In this document: in pieces, positions 45,845-54,673 of the stretch | How positions within the stretch are numbered: position 1 is the stretch's first letter | Layout: each line of letters starts with the position of its first letter | NCBI GenBank assembly: GCA_964613795.1 | Contig: CAZTJR010000005.1 | Coordinates: forward strand, 1-64,000 | Length of the DNA stretch: 64,000 nt | Direction of reading: 5' to 3' | Source of the DNA: Chromatocurvus sp964613795 | GTDB lineage: Bacteria; Pseudomonadota; Gammaproteobacteria; Pseudomonadales; Halieaceae | Notes under the pieces: generated by a model | Told to the model about the DNA's origin: nothing | Databases searched by the model: none | The model's input: only the letters and a program-made list of their open reading frames with translations | Position numbers and translations under genes: made by a program

Positions 45845-46842
45845 CGCGAGCTCTCCGGGTGCGCGGCATCCGACCGCGAGGTAAAGGCAAAGAAAATCAG
45901 GATCATGGTCGACGCCACCGTGACACCCACGCCCAGCTCAATGACGATGATGCCCAGATGCTGCCCACTCACGGGATCGTCGCTGAGCACGGAGTAGTCG
46001 AGAAATGTGCCGCCAGACAGCATGCTCACCACGCCGACACTGCCATAGACAAGCACGCCAATGGCAGCGAGCGCACGCAGCACGGCAGGGCGGGCGACAC
46101 TCTGCGCCGCGTGTAAGCCAAACAGCATGCTGTAAAGAATAATCGCCGCAGCGAAGATCACCCCTGCCTGGAAGCCTCCGCCTGGGCCGTACTCTCCGTG
46201 GAACTGCACGTAGAGTGCAAACAGCAATATCAGCGGTATAAGCATTTCACTGATCAGGCGCAGCACCAGGTGGTCTGCCATGCGCACCGGACTTTCGCGA
46301 CCTTCACGCGGCCCTGAAAGCAGGCCCAGCAAGGACAGAACACCGACGGCAGCGGTGAAGATCACCACAGCCTCCCCAAAGGTGTCATAACCGCGATAGC
46401 TGGCAAGGACGGATGTGACGACGTTGGGAATATCGATTTCACGCGCCGACTCTTCCAGATAGCGTACGGCGACGTGGCTGCTGGCCGGACTGCCGGGATC
46501 GCCAAAGGCCGGCATGTCCAGAGTACCCACCACCAGCATCAGCCCCGTCACAACGACCAGAAGCAGCGCAAATAGTGCGTGGGAGTGAGAGCTGTTCTCG
46601 TAGCGCCCGGTCAGCTTGAGCACCGACAGGAACAACAGCGGAGATATCCCGGCACCAACGGCGGCCTCAGTGAAGGCAACGTCAACGGCGTCAAGAGAAA
46701 CGAAGAAGGCGGCGGAGAGAAGACCATAGATGCCCGACAGCATGACAATCGCAAAAAGATCCTTCATCCGCGCAATCGCCAAAGCGGTAACGAGCAGCAG
46801 GGCAAGGACGACGACATCAACGATAAGTGCGAAATCGATCAT
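45841..46842 (-). CDS. MrpA C-terminal domain (DUF4040) fused to MrpB
   Basis: Protein of 333 residues. Residues 1-85 are the hydrophobic DUF4040 module (KDLFAIVMLSGIYGLLSAAFFVSLDAVDVAFTEAAVGAGIS), which in classical systems is part of MrpA. After a membrane linker, residues about 190-333 form MrpB (LLFALYVQFHGEYGPGGGFQAGVIFAAAIIL, the MnhB signature). This arrangement replaces the long MrpA and separate MrpB of group 1 operons. Overlaps mrpG and mrpC by four bases each. Confidence 0.9.
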   Translation of the reverse strand: MIDFALIVDVVVLALLLVTALAIARMKDLFAIVMLSGIYGLLSAAFFVSLDAVDVAFTEAAVGAGISPLLFLSVLKLTGRYENSSHSHALFALLLVVVTGLMLVVGTLDMPAFGDPGSPASSHVAVRYLEESAREIDIPNVVTSVLASYRGYDTFGEAVVIFTAAVGVLSLLGLLSGPREGRESPVRMADHLVLRLISEMLIPLILLFALYVQFHGEYGPGGGFQAGVIFAAAIILYSMLFGLHAAQSVARPAVLRALAAIGVLVYGSVGVVSMLSGGTFLDYSVLSDDPVSGQHLGIIVIELGVGVTVASTMILIFFAFTSRSDAAHPESSR

Positions 46843-47162
46843 GGTGAACCTGCCTCCGGATCATCACCTTCCGCGCGCAGCCGGCCGTGACGCGCTGCTT
46901 TGGTCAGAGCGTGGCTGGCCGTCGGGCTGGTGATGAGCACGAACAACATGATGAATAAAAGTTTGAACAAGCCGATACTCCAACCCACTTCCAGCATCAG
47001 CACAAGCACAATGAAAAACGCCGCCAGCGTTTCGGTGACACCTGCTGCATGCATACGGGAATAAAAATCGGGCAGGCGCATAACACCAAGCCCTCCGCTG
47101 AGAATCAGTACGATGCCGAACACCGCGAAAACGCCACTTGCGATAGTGATGACAGTGTCCAT
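46839..47162 (-). CDS. mrpG: Antiporter subunit MrpG
   Basis: Three-helix membrane protein of 107 residues. GLGVMRLPDFYSRMHAAGVTETLAAFFIV is the MrpG signature, followed by LLFIMLFVLITSPTASHALTKAA. It overlaps the downstream DUF4040-MrpB gene at ATGA and starts two bases after the mrpF stop. Confidence 0.94.
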   Translation of the reverse strand: MDTVITIASGVFAVFGIVLILSGGLGVMRLPDFYSRMHAAGVTETLAAFFIVLVLMLEVGWSIGLFKLLFIMLFVLITSPTASHALTKAARHGRLRAEGDDPEAGSP

Positions 47163-47164
47163 GA

Positions 47165-47437
47165 TCAGCGATCTTCCGTCGGTTCGCCGCCGTACTCGAA
47201 ATACCGAAGTACGCCAATAATGCTGATGAAATTGATCAGGGCGTAAACCAGGGCAATATCGAGATAGTCGGGTCTGCCTGCAAGGACGCTGACCACGGCG
47301 ATGAGAAGCACGGTCTTGGTGCCGAAGAGGTTTACGGCGAGAATACGGTCATAGATGGTTGGACCGACCAGCGCCCGCGCAATAGCGATCGCCATGACAA
47401 CGAGGAGGGCAGCGCCTATGGCCGCGAGCATGGCCAT
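47165..47437 (-). CDS. mrpF: Antiporter subunit MrpF
   Basis: Three-helix membrane protein of 90 residues. ARALVGPTIYDRILAVNLFGTKTVLLIAV is the MrpF signature and DIALVYALINFISIIGVLRYFEY its end. The open frame extends 230 codons upstream, but that part overlaps mrpE out of frame; ATG 47437 shares one base with the mrpE stop (TGATG). Confidence 0.94.
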   Translation of the reverse strand: MAMLAAIGAALLVVMAIAIARALVGPTIYDRILAVNLFGTKTVLLIAVVSVLAGRPDYLDIALVYALINFISIIGVLRYFEYGGEPTEDR

Positions 47438-47910
47438 CAGCGCTCCAGACCCTGAACGCGCCGGGCCATTTCGCCACTCTCCAGATCGGCAACACCATCG
47501 CGCGTGAGCGAATGAACGAGAATGGTGCCTCCGGGTACGTCGACATCCATGGCGACTGTTCCCGGTGTCAGTGTGATGGAGTTGGCGTAAATGACTTTTC
47601 CCGCATCGCTCAGTGCCGGCAGGGGAATGCGTGCAACGGTCGGAGAAATCGCTTCGCGTCCCATCCATATGCAGCGCACGACATCGATATTGCTCTTGAC
47701 GATCTGCACCGCCAGCCAGGCACAGTAGCCTGGCGTACGGGCAATGCTGATCGGCCGACTGCCAGAACCGACGACCCTCAGACGCCACGTTAGCCAGGCG
47801 GTCAGCGCTATCGACGCCACGCCAAGAGACAGCAACAGGGGCTTGAACATCCCCGAGTTGCTGACCCAAAAAACAGCCAGCACCGCAATCAATGTCAGGA
47901 GTGATCTCAT
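47437..47910 (-). CDS. mrpE: Antiporter subunit MrpE
   Basis: Membrane protein of 157 residues and first gene of the operon. Two N-terminal helices are followed by SNIDVVRCIWMG and the cytoplasmic MnhE block YANSITLTPGTVAMDVDVPGGTILVHSL, family hallmarks. Group 1 Mrp operons place E after D; here E, F and G lead. Confidence 0.93.
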   Translation of the reverse strand: MRSLLTLIAVLAVFWVSNSGMFKPLLLSLGVASIALTAWLTWRLRVVGSGSRPISIARTPGYCAWLAVQIVKSNIDVVRCIWMGREAISPTVARIPLPALSDAGKVIYANSITLTPGTVAMDVDVPGGTILVHSLTRDGVADLESGEMARRVQGLER

Positions 47911-47959
47911 GGCGATTTGAGGTTCCGTCCGTCGTGCCTGTTATTGGAAGGTTGGGGAG

Positions 47960-47987
47960 ATTACACGCAGTGCCATACGCAGGTCCA
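47960..47987 (-). promoter_or_regulatory. Candidate sigma70 promoter for the mrp operon
   Basis: On the minus strand TGGACC (47987-47982) and TGTAAT (47965-47960) are separated by 16 bp, with a predicted start near 47953, about 43 nt before mrpE. Both boxes are imperfect. Confidence 0.35.
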
Positions 47988-48113
47988 GCATCTGCCCGAT
48001 CATATATGTCGGAAAAAGCATGAAGAGGCGTACATCGATACCCGCGACTTGCCCAGAACAGTCGGCGCCCATACCATGTCACGCCCGGCAGACGAAAGGC
48101 TTCCGAAGCAGAT

Positions 48114-48932
48114 ATGTTCGACCTCGACAAGCGGCCACCCGACTCCAGGCAAGACGCCTTGCACGTGGTTTTTCAGGGTGGCAGGCTCATCAGCGATATG
48201 CGATCCCGGCATCCCTGCGTGCACACGGAAGCCGACCTCATTATCAACGGCTGGCAAACACGGCGCGAACAATTTATCGGCCACTGGCAGAATCAGCCCT
48301 GTTTCGCGCTTGAAATCGACGATCTGCAGCACGTCGATCTGATGCGGCATCAGGTAGTCACCCTGTATGAGTTGCTTGGACGCGTCGATGACGCCCTGTT
48401 CGCTCTGGCCGGGCGAGCGCAGCAGTTGCTTGAATGGGAGCGCGATCATCGGTACTGCGGACGCTGCGGTAATCCCACCGAGATCCTGCCCGCCGAACGC
48501 GCCATGCGATGCCAGACGTGTGAAATAGCGCTCTACCCGCGTATTTCACCCTGCATTATCGTTCTGGTCACGCGCGGTGAATATCTTCTCCTCGCGCGGC
48601 ACACTCGGTATCGGCGTCCGATGTACAGCACCCTGGCCGGTTTTATCGAAGCCGGGGAAAACGCGGAGCAGTGTCTGCGGCGCGAGGTCAGAGAGGAAGT
48701 CGGCATCGATGTCGACGACATCCGCTACTTCGATTCCCAGGCCTGGCCGTTTCCGAGCCAACTGATGCTCGGCTACTTCGCCGACTATCGAAGCGGCAAT
48801 ATATGCTGCGATCCGCGCGAAATCGCTGAGGCAGACTGGTATCATTACACCGATCTGCCGCCTGTCCCGCCGGAAACCTCGATCGCGGGGCAATTGATTC
48901 GTCACCACGTTACCCGAGTATCAACCCGGTAA
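48114..48932 (+). CDS. nudC: NAD-capped RNA hydrolase / NADH pyrophosphatase NudC
   Basis: Nudix hydrolase of 272 residues that removes NAD caps from RNA and splits NAD(H). The zinc ribbon is CGRCGNPTEILPAERAMRCQTC near residue 114. The Nudix box is GFIEAGENAEQCLRREVREEVGID, and the NudC-specific SQAWPFPSQLMLG follows. The ATG at 48114 has a weak ribosome-binding site. It is divergent from the mrp operon. Confidence 0.95.
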   Translation: MFDLDKRPPDSRQDALHVVFQGGRLISDMRSRHPCVHTEADLIINGWQTRREQFIGHWQNQPCFALEIDDLQHVDLMRHQVVTLYELLGRVDDALFALAGRAQQLLEWERDHRYCGRCGNPTEILPAERAMRCQTCEIALYPRISPCIIVLVTRGEYLLLARHTRYRRPMYSTLAGFIEAGENAEQCLRREVREEVGIDVDDIRYFDSQAWPFPSQLMLGYFADYRSGNICCDPREIAEADWYHYTDLPPVPPETSIAGQLIRHHVTRVSTR

Positions 48933-48970
48933 AGCACCGTCTTAATGCCCTTGCGGCAGGAGCTCATTGC

Positions 48971-50056
48971 ATGGAGTTTTTATCCGAATTGGGATTGTTT
49001 GCGGCGCAGGCCGTCACACTGGTTGTCCTCATTCTCTTGCTGGCGCTGGGCCTTGTCGCCATTTCTCATCGGCAGCGTGGAGACCATGAAGGCCACATTG
49101 AAATAACCCGGATCAACCAGCGCGCGGAACATGTCAGCGACACGCTAAACCACGCCATTAACGACCCACAGACATGGAAAGCCACGGCCAAGGCGAGGAA
49201 AAAAGCCGAAAAAGTGAAGGTCAAACAACGTAAAAAAGCGTTAAAGGCAAAAAAAGATAGCAGTGCCCAGCCGTCATCGACCGATGCGCCGCGGCGTGAA
49301 CGTCCCGTGCTCTTCGTCCTCGATTTCGACGGTGACATGCACGCCTCTGCCACCGACAATCTCAGAGAAGAAATATCGGCAATCGTGCCGCAGCTGAAGA
49401 CGGGGGATGAAGTCCTGGTGCGATTGGAGAGCCCGGGCGGCGTCGTGCATGGCTATGGCCTGGCCGCCAGCCAGCTGCGCCGCATCCGTGACACCGGCGC
49501 CCCCTTAACAGTCTGCGTTGACAAGGTGGCTGCCAGTGGCGGCTACATGATGGCCTGTGTTGCCGATCGCATTGTCGCAGCGCCGTTCGCCGTTATCGGT
49601 TCAATCGGCGTTCTTGCGCAGCTGCCGAACTTTCATCGCCTGCTGAAAAAGAACGATATCGATTTTGAGCTTCTCACTGCGGGGGAATATAAGCGCACGC
49701 TGACACTGTTCGGTGAAAACACCGACAAGGGGCGGCAGAAGTTTGTAGAGGAACTGGAAGAGACCCATGCCCTGTTCAAGCACTTTGTAAAGGATAACCG
49801 CCCGGCGCTGGATATCGACCGCGTGGCCACAGGCGAAATCTGGTACGGACAACAGGCTCTTGACGAGGGCCTGGTCGATGCGCTGTCGACGTCAGATGCG
49901 ATGATACAGGCGAGGCTTGACGACAGCGACGTTTTTGAAATCCGCTTTGTACGCAAGCGCAATTGGCAGGAGAAGCTGGGGATGGCTGCGGGGTCGGCCG
50001 TAGAGCGCAGTCTACTGCGGCTGTGGCAGCACGGCGTTTCCCGCCGCCTGCACTGA
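48971..50056 (+). CDS. sohB: SohB-type inner membrane protease (S49)
   Basis: Signal-peptide-peptidase-like serine protease of 361 residues. One N-terminal transmembrane helix covers residues 10-32. A very lysine-rich linker (residues 70-95) precedes the S49 domain, which has RLESPGGVVHGYGLAASQL, the catalytic Ser in VAASGGYMMACVADRI, and the catalytic Lys in GEYKRTLT. The stop is immediately adjacent to the stop of the convergent sulP gene, with no bases between. Confidence 0.93.
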   Translation: MEFLSELGLFAAQAVTLVVLILLLALGLVAISHRQRGDHEGHIEITRINQRAEHVSDTLNHAINDPQTWKATAKARKKAEKVKVKQRKKALKAKKDSSAQPSSTDAPRRERPVLFVLDFDGDMHASATDNLREEISAIVPQLKTGDEVLVRLESPGGVVHGYGLAASQLRRIRDTGAPLTVCVDKVAASGGYMMACVADRIVAAPFAVIGSIGVLAQLPNFHRLLKKNDIDFELLTAGEYKRTLTLFGENTDKGRQKFVEELEETHALFKHFVKDNRPALDIDRVATGEIWYGQQALDEGLVDALSTSDAMIQARLDDSDVFEIRFVRKRNWQEKLGMAAGSAVERSLLRLWQHGVSRRLH

Positions 50057-51790
50057 TTACTCTACTGCAACGCCACCGAGCGGACGCAGTGATTCGACGG
50101 CCTGGTGCTGTGACAGATAAACCTGACCGCTGAGCGAATCGAGAAAGTCCGTGCGGCGCAGGGCATCCATGACCGGCCCCTTCACTTCGCTCAGATGCAG
50201 GGCAATACCCTGCTCCCTGAGGCGGTGATCAATCTGTTCGAGTGTTTCCAGCGCACTCAGGTCAATTTCGTTCACTGCCGTACACTGCAATATGATATGG
50301 CGCAGGTCCTGCCGACCGGCGACGATCGCATAGACTGCACTCTCCAAATAGCTTGCATTGGCAAAATACAGACTCTCGTCGACGCGTATGGACACGATGG
50401 AGGGGTAAGTAATGACATCGTGGCGCATGACGTTGCGAAAATGCTCTGTGCCGGGAACCTCACCGACAACGGCGATGTGCGGACGCGTCGTCTTGTGCAG
50501 GTGCAGGGCGACGGACACCACAATGCCCGCGAGAACACCAAGTTCCACGCCGAGGGCAAGCGTCGCAACAATAGTCACCGTCACTGCAATAAAGTCACGG
50601 CGCGAATAGCGCCACGCGCGACGCAGCAGCGCAATATCAATGAGCGAGGTCACGGCCACGATAATAGTGGCGGCAAGAGTGGCCTGCGGCAGGTAGTACA
50701 GAACCGGCGTGAGAAACAGCGTAGCAAGGGCAATGCCCAGTGCCGCCATGACACCGGCCATCTGGGTCTGTGCGCCCGCATCGAAATTCACCACGGAGCG
50801 GGAAAACCCGCCCGTTACCGGAAATCCGGAAGATAAGGACGACGCCACGTTTGCGGCACCCAGCGCCACTAATTCCTGATTGGGGTTGATGTTCTGTCGG
50901 CGTTTCGCGCCCAGTGTCTTGCCAACGGACACCGATTCGACAAAGCCGATGAGGCTGATCAGCAGTGCGGACACTGCCAGCTCCGACCACAGTGCCACGC
51001 TGAAGACCGGCGTGCTGAACGCCGGCAGGCCGCTCGGCACCACCCCGACCACGGCCACACCCTTGGCCTCAAGGCCAGCGCCGTAGCTGATCCACGTGGT
51101 AACCGCAATCACCAGAACGGGCCCCGCCTTGGCACAGATCTCAGCGACCGCGGCCGGCACTCCAACCACCTGCAGAAGCCTGGCTAGATCCCGCCGTATC
51201 CACAGCAGCACCAGCAGGGCACCGACGCCAACCAGGAGCGTCGGCAGACTGAAGCCTGACAGCTCACCGAGCATACTGCCGAACAAGGCAGGGAGGTTGT
51301 CACCGTGCCCGGCTATACCGGCGATATGCCGGATCTGGCTGATCGCGATGATGATCCCCGATGCCGTGATGAAGCCACTGACCACCGAATGGGAAAGCAG
51401 GTTGGCCAGCTCGCCGAAACGGAGCAAGCCCATGCCGATCAGCATGAGTCCTGATATCATTGCCATGGCGACCGCCGCGCTTGCGTAGTCTGCGCTACCG
51501 TTGGCAGCGACCTTTCCCACTGCGGTAGCCGTCATCAGCGATATCACAGCGACGGGGCCTACCGAAAGAGTGCGGCTGGTGCCGAAGACGGCGTAGAGCA
51601 CCAGAGGCAGAATACTGGCATACAGCCCCATTTCCGCCGGTAGGCCGGCGAGCATGGCGTAGGCCAGTGACTGCGGTATCAGCATCACCGTAACGATGAC
51701 CGCAGCCAGCAGATCGTTCGCGGCCATCCCGCGGTGATAGCTGCGAAGCCATTCCATTGGCGGCAGCCACCGCCCGGGATTGAGCTTCAT
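50057..51790 (-). CDS. SulP/SLC26 anion transporter with STAS domain
   Basis: Membrane transporter of 577 residues with about 12-14 helices and a cytoplasmic C-terminal STAS domain (about residues 440-560). The signature LIPQSLAYAMLAGLPAEMGLYASILP is at residues 37-62. The family moves sulfate, bicarbonate or other anions. As the last gene of a sulfide-oxidation operon its likely cargo is a sulfur oxyanion such as sulfite, sulfate or thiosulfate (inference). It overlaps sqr at ATGA. Confidence 0.9.
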   Translation of the reverse strand: MKLNPGRWLPPMEWLRSYHRGMAANDLLAAVIVTVMLIPQSLAYAMLAGLPAEMGLYASILPLVLYAVFGTSRTLSVGPVAVISLMTATAVGKVAANGSADYASAAVAMAMISGLMLIGMGLLRFGELANLLSHSVVSGFITASGIIIAISQIRHIAGIAGHGDNLPALFGSMLGELSGFSLPTLLVGVGALLVLLWIRRDLARLLQVVGVPAAVAEICAKAGPVLVIAVTTWISYGAGLEAKGVAVVGVVPSGLPAFSTPVFSVALWSELAVSALLISLIGFVESVSVGKTLGAKRRQNINPNQELVALGAANVASSLSSGFPVTGGFSRSVVNFDAGAQTQMAGVMAALGIALATLFLTPVLYYLPQATLAATIIVAVTSLIDIALLRRAWRYSRRDFIAVTVTIVATLALGVELGVLAGIVVSVALHLHKTTRPHIAVVGEVPGTEHFRNVMRHDVITYPSIVSIRVDESLYFANASYLESAVYAIVAGRQDLRHIILQCTAVNEIDLSALETLEQIDHRLREQGIALHLSEVKGPVMDALRRTDFLDSLSGQVYLSQHQAVESLRPLGGVAVE

Positions 51791-53484
51791 GCGTCAGAGG
51801 AGACCGGTTTGCTTCGCTCTGGGTTTACCATCCACTCACGTCCTTTCAACATGGCTTTCCAGTAGACAGGCGGCAAAATTCGCTCCTTCAGCAGCCACGC
51901 CATGCGCGACGGTCTTTGCCCGTTAATAATCCAGCGCGGAAAACTGGGCAGCAACTTGCCGCCGTAGCCAAATTCCGCGAGCACTATCTTGCCACGCTCA
52001 ACGGTCAACGGACAGGACCCGTAACCATTGTAGTGTGAGACACCAGACGCCAGGCCAGCGTGCTGGAGCAGGTTGTTGGCAACGATTGGCGCCTGCATAC
52101 GCGCCGCGGCGGCGGTCTTTGCGTTCGGGGCGTTCATGGCATCTCCCACGCCCCAGACGTTTTCGTAGGTTCGGTGCTGCAGCGTGTTCTGGTCGACATC
52201 AATCCAGCCGGCCGCATCTGCCAGCGGACTCTCGCGTACCACGTCGGGTGCAACCTGGGGAGGGCAGACATGCAGCATATCAAATTCGGTGCATACCTCG
52301 ACGGTTTCGCCCGCGTCATTCGTAGTGGCAAACCAGGCCATGCGCCCGGGCCCATCAACGCGAACAAGACGGAAGCCAAAATTGAGTTCGGCGTTGTACG
52401 CCTCCATGTATGACATCAGCGCCGGAACGTATTCTTTCACCCCGAAGAGAACCTGGCCGGCATTATAAAAGGCAATTTCCATATTCTTCAGTGCGCCGCT
52501 GCGCTTCCAGTGGTCCGCGGAAAGATAAAGCGCTTTCTGCGGTGCGCCGGCGCACTTGATCGGCATGGGCGGCTGCGTGAACACGGCACGGCCACTGCGC
52601 AGTGAGCTCACCAGTTCCCAGGTATAGGGCGCAAGATCAAAGCGATAGTTGGACGTGACGCCATTTCGCCCGAGGGTTTCCACCAGTCCGTCAATGCCGT
52701 TCCAGTCGAGCTTGATGCCCGGCGCGGCAACCAGCCGATCATAATAGATCGGACGGGCATCCTCGAGCAGCACCCGGTTTTGCTCGGGCTCGAAGTTCCC
52801 CACCGCCGCCTGTATCCAGGTGACTCCCTGCGGGATCAGCGATGCCGTGGTCTTGACGGTTTCCTCCTGCGTAAACACACCCGCGCCAACCAGAGTCCAG
52901 CCCGGTTGGTAGTAGTGCACCTGTGCCGGGTCGATAATGGCGATGGACAGGTCCTGGGTCCGCGCACGCAGACTGGAAGCGACTGAGATACCGGCAGCGC
53001 CTGCACCCACGATGACCACATCGAAATGATCCCTGCGACGACCGGTATCCTCAGCCGAGGCTGTATCGGCAGTAATACCCAGAGCCTCGGCGAGGTCAAA
53101 GCCATGTTCGCGGGCACGCGAGAGCAGCGTCTCGTCGCTAACACCAAGACGCCGCTGATAGAGACTCCAGAGGGTCATGGACCGCGTGCCCGTCCGGCAG
53201 AATGCATGTACGGGCTTCTCGAGCGACTCGAATGCCGACAGGAATTCATCCACATTTTTTTCATTTACCTTGCCTGAAATCACCGGCACGTGTGCCACCT
53301 GAAGCCCGTAGCTGTGTGCCGCCGACTCGACTTCGGCGAATGTGGGCTGGTCGTTGGCCTCCCCATCGGGTCGACTGCATAGCAGTGACCTGACGCCCAT
53401 AGACGCCAATGTCTCAATGTCCTGCAGCTGGATTTGCGGTGAAACCGAAAACTCGTCACTGACCTTGATCACGTTGATGCTCAT
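51787..53484 (-). CDS. sqr: DUF442 domain fused to sulfide:quinone oxidoreductase
   Basis: Protein of 565 residues. The N-terminal DUF442 domain (about 1-115) has the loop FCRTGTRS with Cys96 and Arg101, a six-residue Cys-x4-Arg loop more like a rhodanese than the Cys-x5-Arg of tyrosine phosphatases. Residues from about 150 form a type II SQR: FAD motif VVIVGAGAAGIS, KCAGAPQKALYLS with a likely redox Cys, and a Cys in HVCPPQ. The GDC position known from the human enzyme reads GDAMNAPNAKT. It oxidises sulfide to sulfane sulfur and reduces quinone at the inner membrane. Confidence 0.92.
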   Translation of the reverse strand: MSINVIKVSDEFSVSPQIQLQDIETLASMGVRSLLCSRPDGEANDQPTFAEVESAAHSYGLQVAHVPVISGKVNEKNVDEFLSAFESLEKPVHAFCRTGTRSMTLWSLYQRRLGVSDETLLSRAREHGFDLAEALGITADTASAEDTGRRRDHFDVVIVGAGAAGISVASSLRARTQDLSIAIIDPAQVHYYQPGWTLVGAGVFTQEETVKTTASLIPQGVTWIQAAVGNFEPEQNRVLLEDARPIYYDRLVAAPGIKLDWNGIDGLVETLGRNGVTSNYRFDLAPYTWELVSSLRSGRAVFTQPPMPIKCAGAPQKALYLSADHWKRSGALKNMEIAFYNAGQVLFGVKEYVPALMSYMEAYNAELNFGFRLVRVDGPGRMAWFATTNDAGETVEVCTEFDMLHVCPPQVAPDVVRESPLADAAGWIDVDQNTLQHRTYENVWGVGDAMNAPNAKTAAAARMQAPIVANNLLQHAGLASGVSHYNGYGSCPLTVERGKIVLAEFGYGGKLLPSFPRWIINGQRPSRMAWLLKERILPPVYWKAMLKGREWMVNPERSKPVSSDA

Positions 53485-54416
53485 ATGCCTGTCTCCTGGT
53501 CCGGGGCGAGCCTGGACAGTGTCGGACCGCCGAAGGCATTCAGCGGTATCTTGAGGAAAAATCGACCATCCGCCTCTGGCGGCGGCATGTGGCCGGCTCG
53601 CATGTTGACCTGCAGCGAGGGCAGGATGAGCTTTGGCATGCCAAGTGTCGCGTCGCGTTTTTCCCGCATATCGACGAACCCCGCCTCGCTTACCCCATCC
53701 CGAACATGGATATTGTTCTCTCTCTCTGCTGCTACCGTTGTCTCGAACTCCAGCTCGCGTCCATTCGGCAGATAGTCGTGGCAGACAAATATGCGGGTTT
53801 CCGGGGGCAGGGCCAGTATGCGTTTGATAGAGCGATATAGTGTGGCTGCATCACCACCGGGAAAATCGCAGCGTGCAGTCCCATAGTCCGGCATGAAAAG
53901 GGTATCACCGACAAAAACCGCATCACCGATCACGTAGCTCATGCAGGCCGGTGTGTGTCCCGGTGTATGCATGGCGTAGCCGGTGACCCCGCCAATATCA
54001 ATGGCGTCACCTTCAGCGAGGAGTACATCAAACTGGGAACCGTCATCGCGGAAACCGGGGCCCGCATCAAAAATTTTGCCGAAGGTATCCTGTACCGTAC
54101 AGATATGGTTGCCGATAGCGATGCGTCCACCGAGCTCCTGCTTGACATAAGGCGCTGCGGAAAGGTGATCCGCGTGAACGTGGGTCTCGAGAATCCAGTC
54201 CAGCGTCAACTGGTTTTCTCGGATATAGGCGATAACGCGATCCGCGCCCTCGTAGTTGATCGTGCCCGATGCGTAATCGAGGTCCAGCACAGAATCGACC
54301 AGCGCACAGTGCTCGCTTTGCGGGTCCCGTACGATATAGGTGAGCGTGTTTGTCGGTTCGTCAAAAAAGGGAATGACGTCGGGCATTCCGGTCGCGGCAG
54401 CATGTGTTTGAGTCAT
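53481..54416 (-). CDS. pdo: Persulfide dioxygenase (ETHE1-like MBL fold)
   Basis: Non-heme iron enzyme of about 311 residues that oxidises glutathione persulfide to sulfite. The metal motif is ETHVHADHLSAA, with further ligands in HTPGHTPACMSY, FVGDTLFMPDYGTARCDFPGG and FVCHDYLP. The start may be ATG 54416 or 54422; both are near an aggag ribosome-binding site, and the longer upstream opening is not conserved. It is first in the pdo-sqr-sulP operon and overlaps sqr by four bases. A sigma54 promoter lies 83-98 bp upstream. Confidence 0.92.
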   Translation of the reverse strand: MTQTHAAATGMPDVIPFFDEPTNTLTYIVRDPQSEHCALVDSVLDLDYASGTINYEGADRVIAYIRENQLTLDWILETHVHADHLSAAPYVKQELGGRIAIGNHICTVQDTFGKIFDAGPGFRDDGSQFDVLLAEGDAIDIGGVTGYAMHTPGHTPACMSYVIGDAVFVGDTLFMPDYGTARCDFPGGDAATLYRSIKRILALPPETRIFVCHDYLPNGRELEFETTVAAERENNIHVRDGVSEAGFVDMREKRDATLGMPKLILPSLQVNMRAGHMPPPEADGRFFLKIPLNAFGGPTLSRLAPDQETGI

Positions 54417-54498
54417 GGGCATCTGTCTCCTGTTTTTGCAGCCATCATGTCTCTGTTTCAACAGCGGGCTGCCTATGCAAAAGTGCTCATAGGGCTGT

Positions 54499-54514
54499 TG
54501 CAACCTCTGTGCCA
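54499..54514 (-). promoter_or_regulatory. Sigma54 promoter of the pdo-sqr-sulP operon
   Basis: The minus strand reads TGGCACAGAGGTTGCA, a near-perfect match to TGGCACG-N4-TTGCA, with the invariant GG and GC exactly 10 bases apart. Predicted transcription start near 54488, leader about 72 nt. Confidence 0.88.
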
Positions 54515-54603
54515 GCGGGCGAAAGAAAAGCCGCCAGCGATCGCATATCGTTGTTATACATTACGTTTCTTTAAAAAAGCCAGGGGTTTCAGGACCACCG
54601 GCG

Positions 54604-54662
54604 AGCGGCCATTTGTGGCCGCTGTCGCCAATTACCGCCATAATTGGCAAACACATTTGCCA
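54604..54662. promoter_or_regulatory. Array of three inverted repeats, candidate FisR enhancer
   Basis: IR1: AGCGGCCA-tttg-TGGCCGCT (54604-54623). IR2: GCCAATTA-ccgcca-TAATTGGC (54627-54648). IR3: TGGCAAA-caca-TTTGCCA (54645-54662). All arms are perfect. Centres fall at about -126, -150 and -166 from the predicted pdo start, the range where sigma54 activators bind, and also just upstream of the fisR ATG. Confidence 0.6.
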
Positions 54663-54673
54663 GAAATGACACG

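Noticed and set aside
54644..54663. A second sigma54-like promoter pointing at fisR (TTGGCA and TTTGCC)
   Set aside because: GG and GC are 11 bases apart instead of 10, and the sequence is better explained as inverted repeat IR3.
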